A stretch of 64,000 nucleotides of DNA from the NCBI RefSeq assembly GCF_014863545.1, contig NZ_CP062260.1, forward strand, positions 3,224,001-3,288,000, read 5' to 3'. Positions 26,607-35,057 of the stretch are shown here, piece after piece; position 1 is the stretch's first letter; each line of letters opens with the position of its first letter. The notes beneath the pieces are model-generated. The model ran no database searches and was not told the origin of the DNA. It worked only from the letters and a program-made list of their open reading frames with translations. The position numbers were made by a program, and so were the translations under genes. Source of the stretch: Paenibacillus sp. JNUCC32. GTDB lineage: Bacteria > Bacillota > Bacilli > Paenibacillales > Paenibacillaceae.

Positions 26607-27212
26607 CTAGCTTTCCTCCACATCATCAAACGTAAGCTGTTGTCCGTCAAGCTTGTCGAACAGCAGCTGGGTTTCCTCTTCCAGATGATCGTTATCCTCG
26701 AATTGCGACGGCTCCGGCAAATCCTTGATGTTCGCAAGCCCGAAATAATCCAGAAACGATTTGGTCGTTCCATACAGAATCGGTCTGCCAATCGCCTCCG
26801 CGCGTCCGACTTCTTCAATCAACCCTTTGCTTACCAGCGTATGGATGGCTCTTTCGGACTTGACGCCGCGAATGTCTTCAATCTCCACGCGCGTAATCGG
26901 CTGCCGATAGGCCACGATGGAAAGCGTCTCGAGCGCGGCTTGCGACAATGAGGAGCGGGAAGGCGAATACGCCAGACGTTCGAAATACGGGGCGTGCTCG
27001 GCCAGCGTCGCAATTTTGTAGCTACCCGCAATCTGCACGATCTGAATTCCCCGTTCATATCGCTCCCATTCTTCCTTCATATCCTCCAGCGCTTCGCCAA
27101 CGAGGCCATCCGATTGCTCGGTGATTTCAGCAATTTGCTTTACCGACAAGCCCTCTTCTCCCGCCAAGAACAGAAGCCCCTCAATAATCGATTTCAGCTT
27201 CGGATAATCCAT
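26607..27212 (-). CDS. scpB: Segregation and condensation protein B
   Basis: Winged-helix subunit of the SMC-ScpAB condensin complex. 201 residues from ATG 27212 (MDYPKLKSIIEGLLFLAG), with conserved LETLSIVAYRQPITRVEIEDIRG and ALIYGTTKSFLDYFGL-like C-terminal region (here ILYGTTKSFLDYFGL). The frame extends 14 codons upstream; GAGGGGA is about 12 bases before this ATG and an adjacent TTG codon is a possible alternative. Overlaps scpA by 32 nt. Confidence 0.94.
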   Translation of the reverse strand: MDYPKLKSIIEGLLFLAGEEGLSVKQIAEITEQSDGLVGEALEDMKEEWERYERGIQIVQIAGSYKIATLAEHAPYFERLAYSPSRSSLSQAALETLSIVAYRQPITRVEIEDIRGVKSERAIHTLVSKGLIEEVGRAEAIGRPILYGTTKSFLDYFGLANIKDLPEPSQFEDNDHLEEETQLLFDKLDGQQLTFDDVEES

Positions 27213-27972
27213 CAATGCGTTCTTCCCCTCTCCACTCCATGACGATATCTTCAAACAATTTCTCTTGGTAGCACAGGATTTGCTTCATCTTCATCAGCTC
27301 CAAGATAGCCAGAAAGGTCACCACGATTTCATGGCGCTCCATTTCCTCGTGCAGCAGCTTGGAGAACAGAATCCGGCCTCCCGGCCCGACCTGCTCCAGA
27401 GCGTCCATCACCTGCCGGATCCGGTCCTTAACCGATATTTCATCCCGCTGGATGCGGGCATACGAAGTCCGTTTGACGGCTTTTCTTAACGCTTTTTGAA
27501 AAGCTGCGATCAAATCCGAGATATGTAATCCCTGCACCGGGTTCTCTTCCACTTCCGGCATGTAAGGAGTCAGGTCCTCCGCTTCCTTGGAGTAAATCAT
27601 GCTGCGTTCCCATTCCTTCTCATGCAGATGTCGGGCGATTCCTTTGTACTTGCGGTATTCGATCAGCTTCGCGATGAGTTCCGCTCTCGGATCCATGTCA
27701 TCCTCTTCAAAAAAATCGAACTCGTCCATTTCGATAACCGGAGGCTTCGGAAGCAATAGCTTGCTCTTTATAGACAGCAGCGTTGCAGCCATCACCAGAA
27801 ATTCGCTCGTAATTTCCAGCTCCAGCTCCTGCATGTTGTGCAAATAGGCCATGTATTGTTCGGTAATCTCGCTGACGGGAATATCCTGGATGTCGATTTC
27901 CGCTTTATCAATCAAGTGCAGCAGCAGATCGAGCGGTCCTTCAAACGTTTCCAGCTTGTATAATACGGTCAC
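27181..27972 (-). CDS. scpA: Segregation and condensation protein A
   Basis: Kleisin that bridges SMC heads in the condensin complex. 263 residues: MTVLYKLETFEGPLDLLLHL start, MAATLLSIKSKLLLP near 80, and a C-terminal winged helix (RHEIVVTFLAILELMKMKQI). Start GTG 27972 is seven bases after GGAGG; six further codons upstream lack support. Confidence 0.96.
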   Translation of the reverse strand: MTVLYKLETFEGPLDLLLHLIDKAEIDIQDIPVSEITEQYMAYLHNMQELELEITSEFLVMAATLLSIKSKLLLPKPPVIEMDEFDFFEEDDMDPRAELIAKLIEYRKYKGIARHLHEKEWERSMIYSKEAEDLTPYMPEVEENPVQGLHISDLIAAFQKALRKAVKRTSYARIQRDEISVKDRIRQVMDALEQVGPGGRILFSKLLHEEMERHEIVVTFLAILELMKMKQILCYQEKLFEDIVMEWRGEERIDGLSEAEIDY

Positions 27973-28037
27973 GGTGAATCCTCCCGCCAAAAATAAAATG
28001 CAGTGCCCTATAAAAAGAGCACTACATTAAATAAGCA

Positions 28038-28505
28038 CTATTTTAGGCTTTTCGTCAAGTTCGCCATTTCAATGGCCGCCATGGCGGAATCCCAGCCTTT
28101 ATTGCCTGCCTTCGTTCCCGCGCGTTCGACGGCTTGTTCGATATTCTCCGTCGTGACGACGCCGAAAATCGTTGGTACGCCAGTCTTCAGGTTAATGGCG
28201 GACACGCCCTTGGCCACTTCGTTGCACACATAATCATAGTGCGTGGTGGAGCCGCGAATGACGGTTCCCAAGGTGATGATCGCATCGTATTTGCCGCTTT
28301 CTGCCATCTTTTGGGCGATGAGCGGAATCTCAAACGCCCCCGGGACCCAAGCGACGTCGATTTCGTTGTCCTGTGCGCCGTGACGCTTCAAGGCGTCCAG
28401 TGCGCCGCCAAGCAGCTTGCTGGTGATGAATTCGTTGAAACGACCTACTACGATGCCGTATTTCAAACCTTCGGATACTAAATGACCTTCAAATATTGTT
28501 GCCAT
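28038..28505 (-). CDS. ribH: 6,7-dimethyl-8-ribityllumazine synthase
   Basis: Condenses 3,4-dihydroxybutanone phosphate with the ribitylaminouracil to form lumazine. 155 residues; signature [42 protein letters not shown] and [16 protein letters not shown] 28505 follows AAAGGAAG; 14 upstream codons rejected. Last gene of the rib operon, 258 nt after ribBA. Confidence 0.97.
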   Translation of the reverse strand: MATIFEGHLVSEGLKYGIVVGRFNEFITSKLLGGALDALKRHGAQDNEIDVAWVPGAFEIPLIAQKMAESGKYDAIITLGTVIRGSTTHYDYVCNEVAKGVSAINLKTGVPTIFGVVTTENIEQAVERAGTKAGNKGWDSAMAAIEMANLTKSLK

Positions 28506-28613
28506 GTTGGATGACTTCCTTTCGGGTTGGAGTTTATATAAGGTCAAACATGGATTTGGGATGACATCGATGTTATTGCCCGCTGCGCTGACGGCTGCTG
28601 CTTCCGATCGCTG

Positions 28614-28664
28614 TTAACTCCCGATTTCATGAACTATTTATTCAAGGTGGAAATCAGGAGTTAA
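28614..28664. repeat. Inverted repeat between ribBA and ribH
   Basis: Arms TTAACTCCCGATTTC (28614-28628) and GAAATCAGGAGTTAA (28650-28664) pair at 14 of 15 positions around a 21-nt loop, with partial pairing extending outward. No T-run follows, so it is not a standard terminator. It lies in the 258-nt gap inside the rib operon; it may be an mRNA processing or stability element, or a relic of a small repeat. Confidence 0.75.
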
Positions 28665-28763
28665 AGGCGACCGCTGGCGCTTCTCCAGCAGCATTCCGCC
28701 CTCTTCGCTGGGTCATTCCATGATGCAAACCTCCTCCATGATTGACCTTTTATTGGTTGGTGA

Positions 28764-30002
28764 TTAGTTAGCGCTCTCGTTCTGCTCGATATCATTGAAC
28801 TTCAGCATATGACCGAGCTTCGCTTGCTTGGTGTGCAGGTAGCCCGTATTATCCTCGTTCTCCGGCATTTGAATCGGGACCCGTTCCACGACCTCCAGGC
28901 CGTAACCTTCGAGACCCTTTATTTTACGCGGATTGTTTGTCAGCAGGCGGATCTTCCTTACGCCCAAATCCTTCAGGATCTGGGCTCCGATGCCGTAATC
29001 GCGCAGATCCGCCGCAAAGCCTAGCTTCAGGTTCGCATCGACGGTATCGAGCCCTTCTTCCTGCAGCTTATAGGCTTTCAGCTTGTTGATCAAGCCGATG
29101 CCCCGCCCCTCCTGGCGCATATAGAGAAGCACGCCTCTGCCTGCTTCATCGATCTGGCGGAGGGCCGCCTCGAATTGCGGACCGCAGTCGCAGCGATGGG
29201 AGTGGAACACATCCCCTGTCAGGCACTCGGAATGCACGCGGACGAGAACCGGCTCGCTCGGGTCGATCTCCCCTTTTACCAATGCGACATGCTCTTTGTT
29301 GTCCACGTCATTGGTATAGGCTACGGCCTGAAACACGCCGTAGTCGGTGGGCATCCGCACGGCCACCTCGCGCTGTACGAGCTTTTCTTTTTCGTTGCGG
29401 TAATGGATCAGATCCTTGATGCTGATCAGCTTCAGATCATGCTTTTTCGCGATCTCCACCAGGTCTGGAAGCCTTGCCATCGTGCCGTCTTCCTTGATCA
29501 CCTCGCAGATGACGCCTGCCGGATAGGAGCCGCTCAGGCGGGCCAGATCGACAGCAGCCTCCGTATGTCCTGCCCGGCGAAGAACGCCGCCGTCTTTGGC
29601 AATCAGCGGAAACATATGGCCCGGTCTTCGAAAATCCACGGCCGATGCATTTGGATCCAAGATGCCGCTGACGGTTATGGAACGTTCATAGGCGGATATG
29701 CCCGTCGTGGTGTCCTTATGGTCAATGGAGACCGTAAAGGCCGTTCCATGATAGTCCGTGTTTTGCGTCACCATCGGTTTGAGATCGAGTTCCTGAGCCC
29801 TAGTCTGCGTCATTGGCAAACAGACCAGCCCGCGGCCTTCGGTGATCATGAAATTGATGACCTCGGGGGTAGCTTTATCCGCTAATGCGATAAAATCGCC
29901 TTCATTCTCGCGGTCCTCGTCGTCAACAACGATGACGACCTTGCCTTCCTTCAAATCTGATAACGCCTCTTCGATCGTATGAAATGAAAAGCGCTCATCC
30001 AT
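28764..30002 (-). CDS. ribBA: Bifunctional 3,4-dihydroxybutanone-4-phosphate synthase / GTP cyclohydrolase II
   Basis: Supplies both precursors of riboflavin. 412 residues: DHBP synthase domain (1-200; [30 protein letters not shown]) and GTP cyclohydrolase II domain (205-400) with zinc ligands [14 protein letters not shown] and [16 protein letters not shown]. Full length. Second to last gene of the operon. Confidence 0.97.
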   Translation of the reverse strand: MDERFSFHTIEEALSDLKEGKVVIVVDDEDRENEGDFIALADKATPEVINFMITEGRGLVCLPMTQTRAQELDLKPMVTQNTDYHGTAFTVSIDHKDTTTGISAYERSITVSGILDPNASAVDFRRPGHMFPLIAKDGGVLRRAGHTEAAVDLARLSGSYPAGVICEVIKEDGTMARLPDLVEIAKKHDLKLISIKDLIHYRNEKEKLVQREVAVRMPTDYGVFQAVAYTNDVDNKEHVALVKGEIDPSEPVLVRVHSECLTGDVFHSHRCDCGPQFEAALRQIDEAGRGVLLYMRQEGRGIGLINKLKAYKLQEEGLDTVDANLKLGFAADLRDYGIGAQILKDLGVRKIRLLTNNPRKIKGLEGYGLEVVERVPIQMPENEDNTGYLHTKQAKLGHMLKFNDIEQNESAN

Positions 30003-30053
30003 CCCTACTCCTCCTTTTTCTCATGGAGATATCTCTATATGCAAGCAACCGAC

Positions 30054-30722
30054 TCAAGCAAAGCCATGCTCGGCGAGGTAATCCCTGCTGATCCCCGATT
30101 TCGTGCCGCTTCTGCTTCCTGCGCCTTCCGAACCGTAATGCAGCAGGTGATCTACATATTTCCCTAAAATGTCGCATTCGATATTAATCGTGTCGCCCGC
30201 TTTTTTATAAGCGAGCACCGTCTCCGCCAGCGTATGGGGAATGATGGACACCGTAAAGGAGGAATCCGTCGTTTTGACAACGGTCAAGCTGATTCCATCC
30301 AGCGTGACCGAGCCTTTCGGAATGATATATTTGAATACGTCCCCATTCGCGGGCGAAATCTCGTATACCACTGCATTCTGATCGGACTTTACGCTCCGAA
30401 TGACGCCGATGCCATCCACGTGTCCCTGAACGATATGGCCTCCGAATCTCCCTCCGGCTGCCATCGCCCGTTCCAAATTAACCTTCCCGCCCGGCTGCAG
30501 CTCCTTGAGATTCGTGTTTCTATAGGTTTCCGGCATAACGTCAACCGTAAATACGCCCTTGTCGATCGCTGTAGCCGTCAAGCAGACGCCATTTACGGAT
30601 ACGCTGTCGCCCAGCTTCAGATCGTCCATAATCCGGTTAGCGGAAATGCTCAGCAGCATGGCCTCCCCTTGGCGCCCGATACGCCGCATCTCGCCGATCT
30701 CCTCGACCAATCCAGTAAACAC
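30054..30722 (-). CDS. ribE: Riboflavin synthase alpha chain
   Basis: Dismutates two lumazine molecules to riboflavin. 222 residues with the internally duplicated lumazine-binding fold: MFTGLVEEIG start, SVNGVCLTA in the first half and TLDGISLTV in the second, plus GGHIVQGHVDG. Lies 20 nt after ribD. Confidence 0.97.
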   Translation of the reverse strand: MFTGLVEEIGEMRRIGRQGEAMLLSISANRIMDDLKLGDSVSVNGVCLTATAIDKGVFTVDVMPETYRNTNLKELQPGGKVNLERAMAAGGRFGGHIVQGHVDGIGVIRSVKSDQNAVVYEISPANGDVFKYIIPKGSVTLDGISLTVVKTTDSSFTVSIIPHTLAETVLAYKKAGDTINIECDILGKYVDHLLHYGSEGAGSRSGTKSGISRDYLAEHGFA

Positions 30723-30742
30723 AGGCTTCCCTCCTTTCTCGC

Positions 30743-31843
30743 TTATTTCCAGACCGGAATGCCGGTGACGTAGATATTGTCGCCCAGTCTTTCGGTCTCA
30801 AGTCCTGTCAGCGAAATCGCTTGGTTCATCTGTTCATAACCGCTGAACATGTAATTTCCCGGCGCATCATACCCGCCGATGATTTTGGGGGCGATAAACT
30901 GGATGAGCCGGTCCACCAGCTTCTGCTCCAGCATCGAGCCATTAAGCGTACCGCCGCCTTCCAGCAATATCGAGGCGACCCCCTTTTGTCCCAGTTGCAG
31001 CAGCGCTCCCTTTAGATCCACCCGCGGTCCAGGTCCGCAGGGGATGACCTGAGCACCAAGCTCTTCCAACTCGGACCGCTTCGTAACATCCGCCTGCTCC
31101 GTCGTCAAGATCCAGGTGGGCGCCAATCCGTCTGACACGACATGGCTGTCGAGCGGTATCCTCAGGCTCGAATCCACGATGATCCTGACCGGGTGGAGCC
31201 CCTCAACGCCAAGCCGAGTCGTCAGGCTCGGGTTATCCGCGATAACCGTAGACACGCCGACCATGATGCCTTGATGGCGATGGCGCAGCGTATGCACAAG
31301 CTCCCGGGATTTTTCATTGGAGATCCACTTGCTGTCCCCGGTTTTCGATGCGATCTTGCCGTCCAGCGTGCTCGCCGTCTTTAACGTCACGAAGGGCCGG
31401 CCCGTCGTAATGAATTTAATAAAGGCTTCGTTCAGGCGAAGAGCGCGATCTTTAAGGATACCCGTTTCAACCTCGATTCCCGCTGCGCGCAGCATCTGAA
31501 TCCCTCTGCCCGCCACGAGGGGATTCGGGTCCTCGCAGGCCACAACCACCCGCCGAACGCCCTCGGCGATAAGCCTCTCGCTGCAAGGCGGCGTAGCGCC
31601 GTAGTGACTGCAGGGCTCCAATGTCACGTACACGGTACTGCCTGCCGCTTTCGGCCCGGCCATATTCAGGGCATGAACCTCGGCATGCGGCGTTCCGCGT
31701 TCCAAATGCGTGCCCACCCCAGCGAGAGCGCCGTCCTTAACGACGACGCAGCCGACTACCGGGTTGATCCCGGTTTGGCCCTGCGCACGTTCAGCCAGAT
31801 CCAGCGCAAGTGACATATAGAATTCATCGTTGACGATATCCAT
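30743..31843 (-). CDS. ribD: Bifunctional diaminohydroxyphosphoribosylaminopyrimidine deaminase / reductase
   Basis: Second and third steps of riboflavin synthesis. 366 residues: zinc deaminase domain (HAEVHAL, PCSHYGATPPC) at 1-145 and a reductase domain (SKWISNEKSRE, GGGTLNGSML) after. Start chosen at ATG 31843, ten bases after AAAGGGG; an ATG three codons earlier is too close to it. The long upstream frame runs into the riboswitch terminator and is not coding. First gene of the rib operon. Confidence 0.96.
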   Translation of the reverse strand: MDIVNDEFYMSLALDLAERAQGQTGINPVVGCVVVKDGALAGVGTHLERGTPHAEVHALNMAGPKAAGSTVYVTLEPCSHYGATPPCSERLIAEGVRRVVVACEDPNPLVAGRGIQMLRAAGIEVETGILKDRALRLNEAFIKFITTGRPFVTLKTASTLDGKIASKTGDSKWISNEKSRELVHTLRHRHQGIMVGVSTVIADNPSLTTRLGVEGLHPVRIIVDSSLRIPLDSHVVSDGLAPTWILTTEQADVTKRSELEELGAQVIPCGPGPRVDLKGALLQLGQKGVASILLEGGGTLNGSMLEQKLVDRLIQFIAPKIIGGYDAPGNYMFSGYEQMNQAISLTGLETERLGDNIYVTGIPVWK

Positions 31844-31874
31844 GCTAAACATGCCCCTTTCCCAACGTTCATAC

Positions 31875-31919
31875 AAAAAAGCCCGGCCAAAGATTCCGAA
31901 GAATCCTTAACAGGGCTTG
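31875..31919 (-). terminator. Terminator of the FMN riboswitch
   Basis: Minus-strand hairpin AAGCCC...GGATTC-TTCG-GAATC...GGGCTT followed by TTTTTTG, 32 nt before the ribD start. It is the most likely off-switch for the riboswitch, although it lies about 190 nt past the aptamer. Confidence 0.88.
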
Positions 31920-32111
31920 ATGGAAGTTAATCATTGACACGATAAATAACCGTCATGAATGCAGATTTCGCGTATAACAAGCGACCCAAATCCGTAACAG
32001 GCGACACCAAAAAAACGCCGTCACAGCTTTGAATCGCATGTGAAAACCTGCACATAACGCATGTCACGCTGTGCGCAAAGACACAATAACATGTGCTGCT
32101 TATGTGTCTCT

Positions 32112-32292
32112 CACTCCTTCTCCCATCCAGACTATACTGTCGGTCCCGGATTTGCACCAGGTCCACCGCATACGATGTGTAACGTCACATTCATATCCGG
32201 GTCACGGACTAAGACGCAGCACTCTGCTTCGATAAGCTCAATAACTGCGTTCATCACCGCCGGTAGGGAATTTCACCCTGCCCCGAAGGATT
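32112..32292 (-). ncRNA. FMN riboswitch (RFN element)
   Basis: Minus-strand aptamer controlling the rib operon. The conserved blocks are all present in order: CTTCGGGGCAGGGTG, AATTCCCTACCGGCGGTGAT, AGTCCGTGACCC, the GGACCTGGTGCAAATCCGGGACCGAC region, and TATAGTCTGGATGGGAGAAGG. Binding of FMN should favour the terminator upstream of ribD and shut off riboflavin synthesis. Confidence 0.97.
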
Positions 32293-32494
32293 AAACCTAT
32301 GAAATTGTTTGATCTTATGAAGAATCTTATCACCCCCTTTTGAAAATTGCAAGAAAAATCAACTAACTTTTTTAAAGCACATAACTTTAATGCTGTCATT
32401 AGCATGGACTTTTGAAGGAGAATGCTTCCCGAAGGGAGAACAGTTAAGTAGGGTAGCAAGGAGATAAGTAGCAGTTGAAAAGGAGCGAGCCACG

Positions 32495-32896
32495 ATGAAA
32501 ACTTCGCTGGACATTATCGTCCGTCCCACGGAGATCGACGTCAACGGACATGTAAACAATGCAAAATACCTCGAATACCTGGAGTGGGGTCGGGAGGAAT
32601 GGTACGAAGCGGGAGATCTGCGGTATGATGTGCTGAAACGGCTCGGGGTCCAGACCGTCACCGTCAATATTAATATCAATTACCGCAAGGAGTGCGGCCA
32701 AGGCGAACGGCTGACCGTCGTGACGGAACCCGAATCCATGGGCCGCACGAGTTACGTCATGGCCCAGCGGATATACAACGAACAGCATGAGCTTTGCGCG
32801 GATGCCATCGTTACCAGCGTGGCGATGGATGTAACCTCACGTAAAAGCCGGCCCGTCCCCGAAGAACTCCGCCGATTGTTCCCAGCCCCTGCGTAA
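32495..32896 (+). CDS. Acyl-CoA thioesterase, hotdog (4HBT) family
   Basis: 133 residues, one hotdog domain with the motif DVNGHVNNAKYLEYLEWGRE (catalytic Asp near 15), typical of YbgC/FcbC-type thioesterases that hydrolyse acyl-CoA. Natural substrate unknown. ATG with AAGGAG nine bases upstream. Plus-strand gene alone between the rib riboswitch and ppiB. Confidence 0.9.
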   Translation: MKTSLDIIVRPTEIDVNGHVNNAKYLEYLEWGREEWYEAGDLRYDVLKRLGVQTVTVNININYRKECGQGERLTVVTEPESMGRTSYVMAQRIYNEQHELCADAIVTSVAMDVTSRKSRPVPEELRRLFPAPA

Positions 32897-32918
32897 TCCG
32901 CCCTTTGCCGCGGCCATA

Positions 32919-32954
32919 AAAAACAGGCTCACCTCTGAGGGTGAGCCTGTTTTT
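32919..32954. terminator. Bidirectional terminator between the thioesterase and ppiB
   Basis: Stem ACAGGCTCACC/GGTGAGCCTGT with T-rich flanks on both strands. Confidence 0.9.
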
Positions 32955-32971
32955 GCATGAAGCTGAATGTA

Positions 32972-33403
32972 TTATGCTTCGTACACTTCTACTTTTTCCA
33001 TTTTGTCGCGGCCTTTGAATGCATCCACATACTCCATGCCTTCAACGACTTTGCCAAATACGGTATGTTGTCCGTCCAAATGAGGCTGCGGCTCGTAGCA
33101 CACGTAGAACTGACTTCCGCCGGTGTTCCGGCCGGCATGCGCCATGGCCAAGCTTCCGCGCTCGTGCTTGTTAGGATTGATCTCGCAATTAATGGTATAA
33201 CCCGGTCCGCCGGTCCCCGTTCCCTGCGGACATCCGCCTTGAGCGACGAATCCAGGAATTACGCGGTGAAATACCAGACCGTTATAGAAGCCGGAGTTGG
33301 CCAATTTCTCAAAATTAGCTACCGTGTTCGGTGCATCGTTCTCGAACAGGTCGAGCACAACCTCTTTGCCGTTTTCCAAGGTGATCTTCGCTTTTTTTGC
33401 CAT
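32972..33403 (-). CDS. ppiB: Peptidyl-prolyl cis-trans isomerase B (cyclophilin)
   Basis: Cytoplasmic cyclophilin aiding protein folding. 143 residues with the cyclophilin core [37 protein letters not shown] and [10 protein letters not shown]. No signal peptide. ATG with AAGGAG ten bases upstream. Monocistronic. Confidence 0.96.
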   Translation of the reverse strand: MAKKAKITLENGKEVVLDLFENDAPNTVANFEKLANSGFYNGLVFHRVIPGFVAQGGCPQGTGTGGPGYTINCEINPNKHERGSLAMAHAGRNTGGSQFYVCYEPQPHLDGQHTVFGKVVEGMEYVDAFKGRDKMEKVEVYEA

Positions 33404-33542
33404 ATGTGTGTATCTCCTTCCGTTATCTCAAACGCTTTTATCGATTTTTTTACAATGCAAGTTATAGTTTACTATGAATTGAGCTTCGAAGCAAAACGAA
33501 CTTGTCCCCGTCCTCGCGATGATATCCAACGGAAGGCAGGAC

Positions 33543-33583
33543 GAAGAGCCCTGACCGCAGCCGAAGGCTATGGCGGGCTCTTC
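33543..33583 (-). other. Hairpin after lysA
   Basis: GAAGAGCCC/GGGCTCTTC stem with a second inner stem (AGCC/GGCT), just beyond the lysA stop. There is no T-run, so it may be an mRNA 3'-end stabiliser or weak terminator. Confidence 0.5.
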
Positions 33584-33607
33584 CTATCCAGAGACATTGG
33601 CGTCTTA

Positions 33608-34939
33608 TCAACTCGTAACGGTTTCTTTTGTTACACCCGCCGGCACGACATCGTTGCTGATGATATCGGCAAGCGATTCGCGGCGAACGACCAGGTTGCT
33701 TTGCCCATCCTTCACGAATACGACCGCAGGCTTGCGGATCCGGTTGTAGTTGCTGGCCATGGAATAGTTGTATGCGCCCGTGCAGGACACCGCCAGCAGA
33801 TCGCCCGTTTCAACCTTCGGAAGCTCCAGGTCCCAAATCAGCATGTCTCCGCTCTCGCAGCACTTGCCGGCAATGGATACCGTTTCTTCCGGCTCTTCTT
33901 TAGCCCGGTTTGCAAGCAGCGCTTCGTATTTCGACTCGTAGAGCGCCGGACGCGGATTGTCCGTCATGCCGCCGTCGACGGCAACATATTTGCGCACTCC
34001 GGGAATATCCTTGCTGGTTCCCACCGTGTAGAGCGTGGTACCTGCGTCACCGACGATGCTCCGACCCGGTTCCACCCAAATTTCAGGAAGCTCGGAACCA
34101 AGGCCCGCAAAATGGTTCTTTACCGCATCCGTAATCGCTTTTACATATTGGGATACTTGAAGCGGCGTATCTCCATCCACGTAGCGGATACCGAATCCGC
34201 CGCCCAGGTTCACGACCTTGAACACGACGCCCAGGTCTTCTTTTACGGAAGCTGCAAATTCAGCTACGCGCTGAACAGCCATCTGGAAGCCTTCCACCTC
34301 AAAAATCTGGGAACCGATGTGGGAATGAATGCCCATGAGATGAATATTCGCCTGTGCTTCCGCAAGCTGCACCGCTTCGTACGCAGAGCCGTTGCCGATA
34401 TCAAAGCCGAACTTGGAATCGGTTTGTCCTGTCGAGATATATTCATGCGTATGCGCCTCGACGCCCGGTGTCACGCGAAGCAAAATGTTGACCTTGCGGT
34501 TCTTCTCGGCAGCGATGGCCTGCAGCATATGCAGTTCGATCACGTTATCGACAACGAAACAGCCGATTTCGGCATCCAGCGCCATCTCGATCTCTTCCGG
34601 CGTCTTATTATTTCCGTGGAAATGAATCCGATCCGCCGGGAATCCGGCCTGAAGCGCCGTGTACAGCTCTCCGTCGGAAACAACGTCGAGCGACATGCCT
34701 TCCTCGTCGGCCAATCGGCACATGGCCATAACGCAGAACGCCTTGCTTGCATACGCGACTTGGAACTTCAAACCGGAAGCCTTAAAGGCCTCGATGTATT
34801 CCCGGCAGCGGTTGCGAACCGACTGCTCGTCTACGATATATAGTGGTGTTCCATATTGAGCTTTCAAATCGGATGTGTCACACCCGCCGATTTCCAAATG
34901 CCCCTGATCGTTAATCTTGCTTGTACCGTGTAAAAACAT
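33608..34939 (-). CDS. lysA: Diaminopimelate decarboxylase
   Basis: Last step of lysine synthesis, PLP-dependent. 443 residues: PLP lysine in QVAYASKAF, GGGFGIRY glycine loop, active-site CESGDML and the EPGRSIVGDAG motif. ATG 34939 has GGAGGA nine bases upstream, and the frame's 19 upstream codons are rejected. Next to spoVAF as in B. subtilis. No lysine riboswitch is seen in the 118-nt upstream gap. Confidence 0.96.
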   Translation of the reverse strand: MFLHGTSKINDQGHLEIGGCDTSDLKAQYGTPLYIVDEQSVRNRCREYIEAFKASGLKFQVAYASKAFCVMAMCRLADEEGMSLDVVSDGELYTALQAGFPADRIHFHGNNKTPEEIEMALDAEIGCFVVDNVIELHMLQAIAAEKNRKVNILLRVTPGVEAHTHEYISTGQTDSKFGFDIGNGSAYEAVQLAEAQANIHLMGIHSHIGSQIFEVEGFQMAVQRVAEFAASVKEDLGVVFKVVNLGGGFGIRYVDGDTPLQVSQYVKAITDAVKNHFAGLGSELPEIWVEPGRSIVGDAGTTLYTVGTSKDIPGVRKYVAVDGGMTDNPRPALYESKYEALLANRAKEEPEETVSIAGKCCESGDMLIWDLELPKVETGDLLAVSCTGAYNYSMASNYNRIRKPAVVFVKDGQSNLVVRRESLADIISNDVVPAGVTKETVTS

Positions 34940-35057
34940 GCTTACAATTCCTCCGATCCATTGTTTCAAAAATAGGGTAATCGAATAATTGTTCACAGTA
35001 TAGCAGACAACGGAAGGTAATCAAAATGGATTTTTCAACACAACATTTGTGTTATTG

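Noticed and set aside
32009..32046. Possible terminator with seven T between the FMN aptamer and ribD
   Set aside because: The stem TCACA/TGTGA is only 5 bp with a long loop; the 31875-31919 hairpin is far stronger.
32957..34843. 628-codon plus-strand frame across ppiB and lysA
   Set aside because: Shadow of two well-identified minus-strand genes, no ribosome site, low-complexity composition.
34940..35057. Lysine riboswitch before lysA
   Set aside because: The gap is only 118 nt and shows no conserved L-box blocks.
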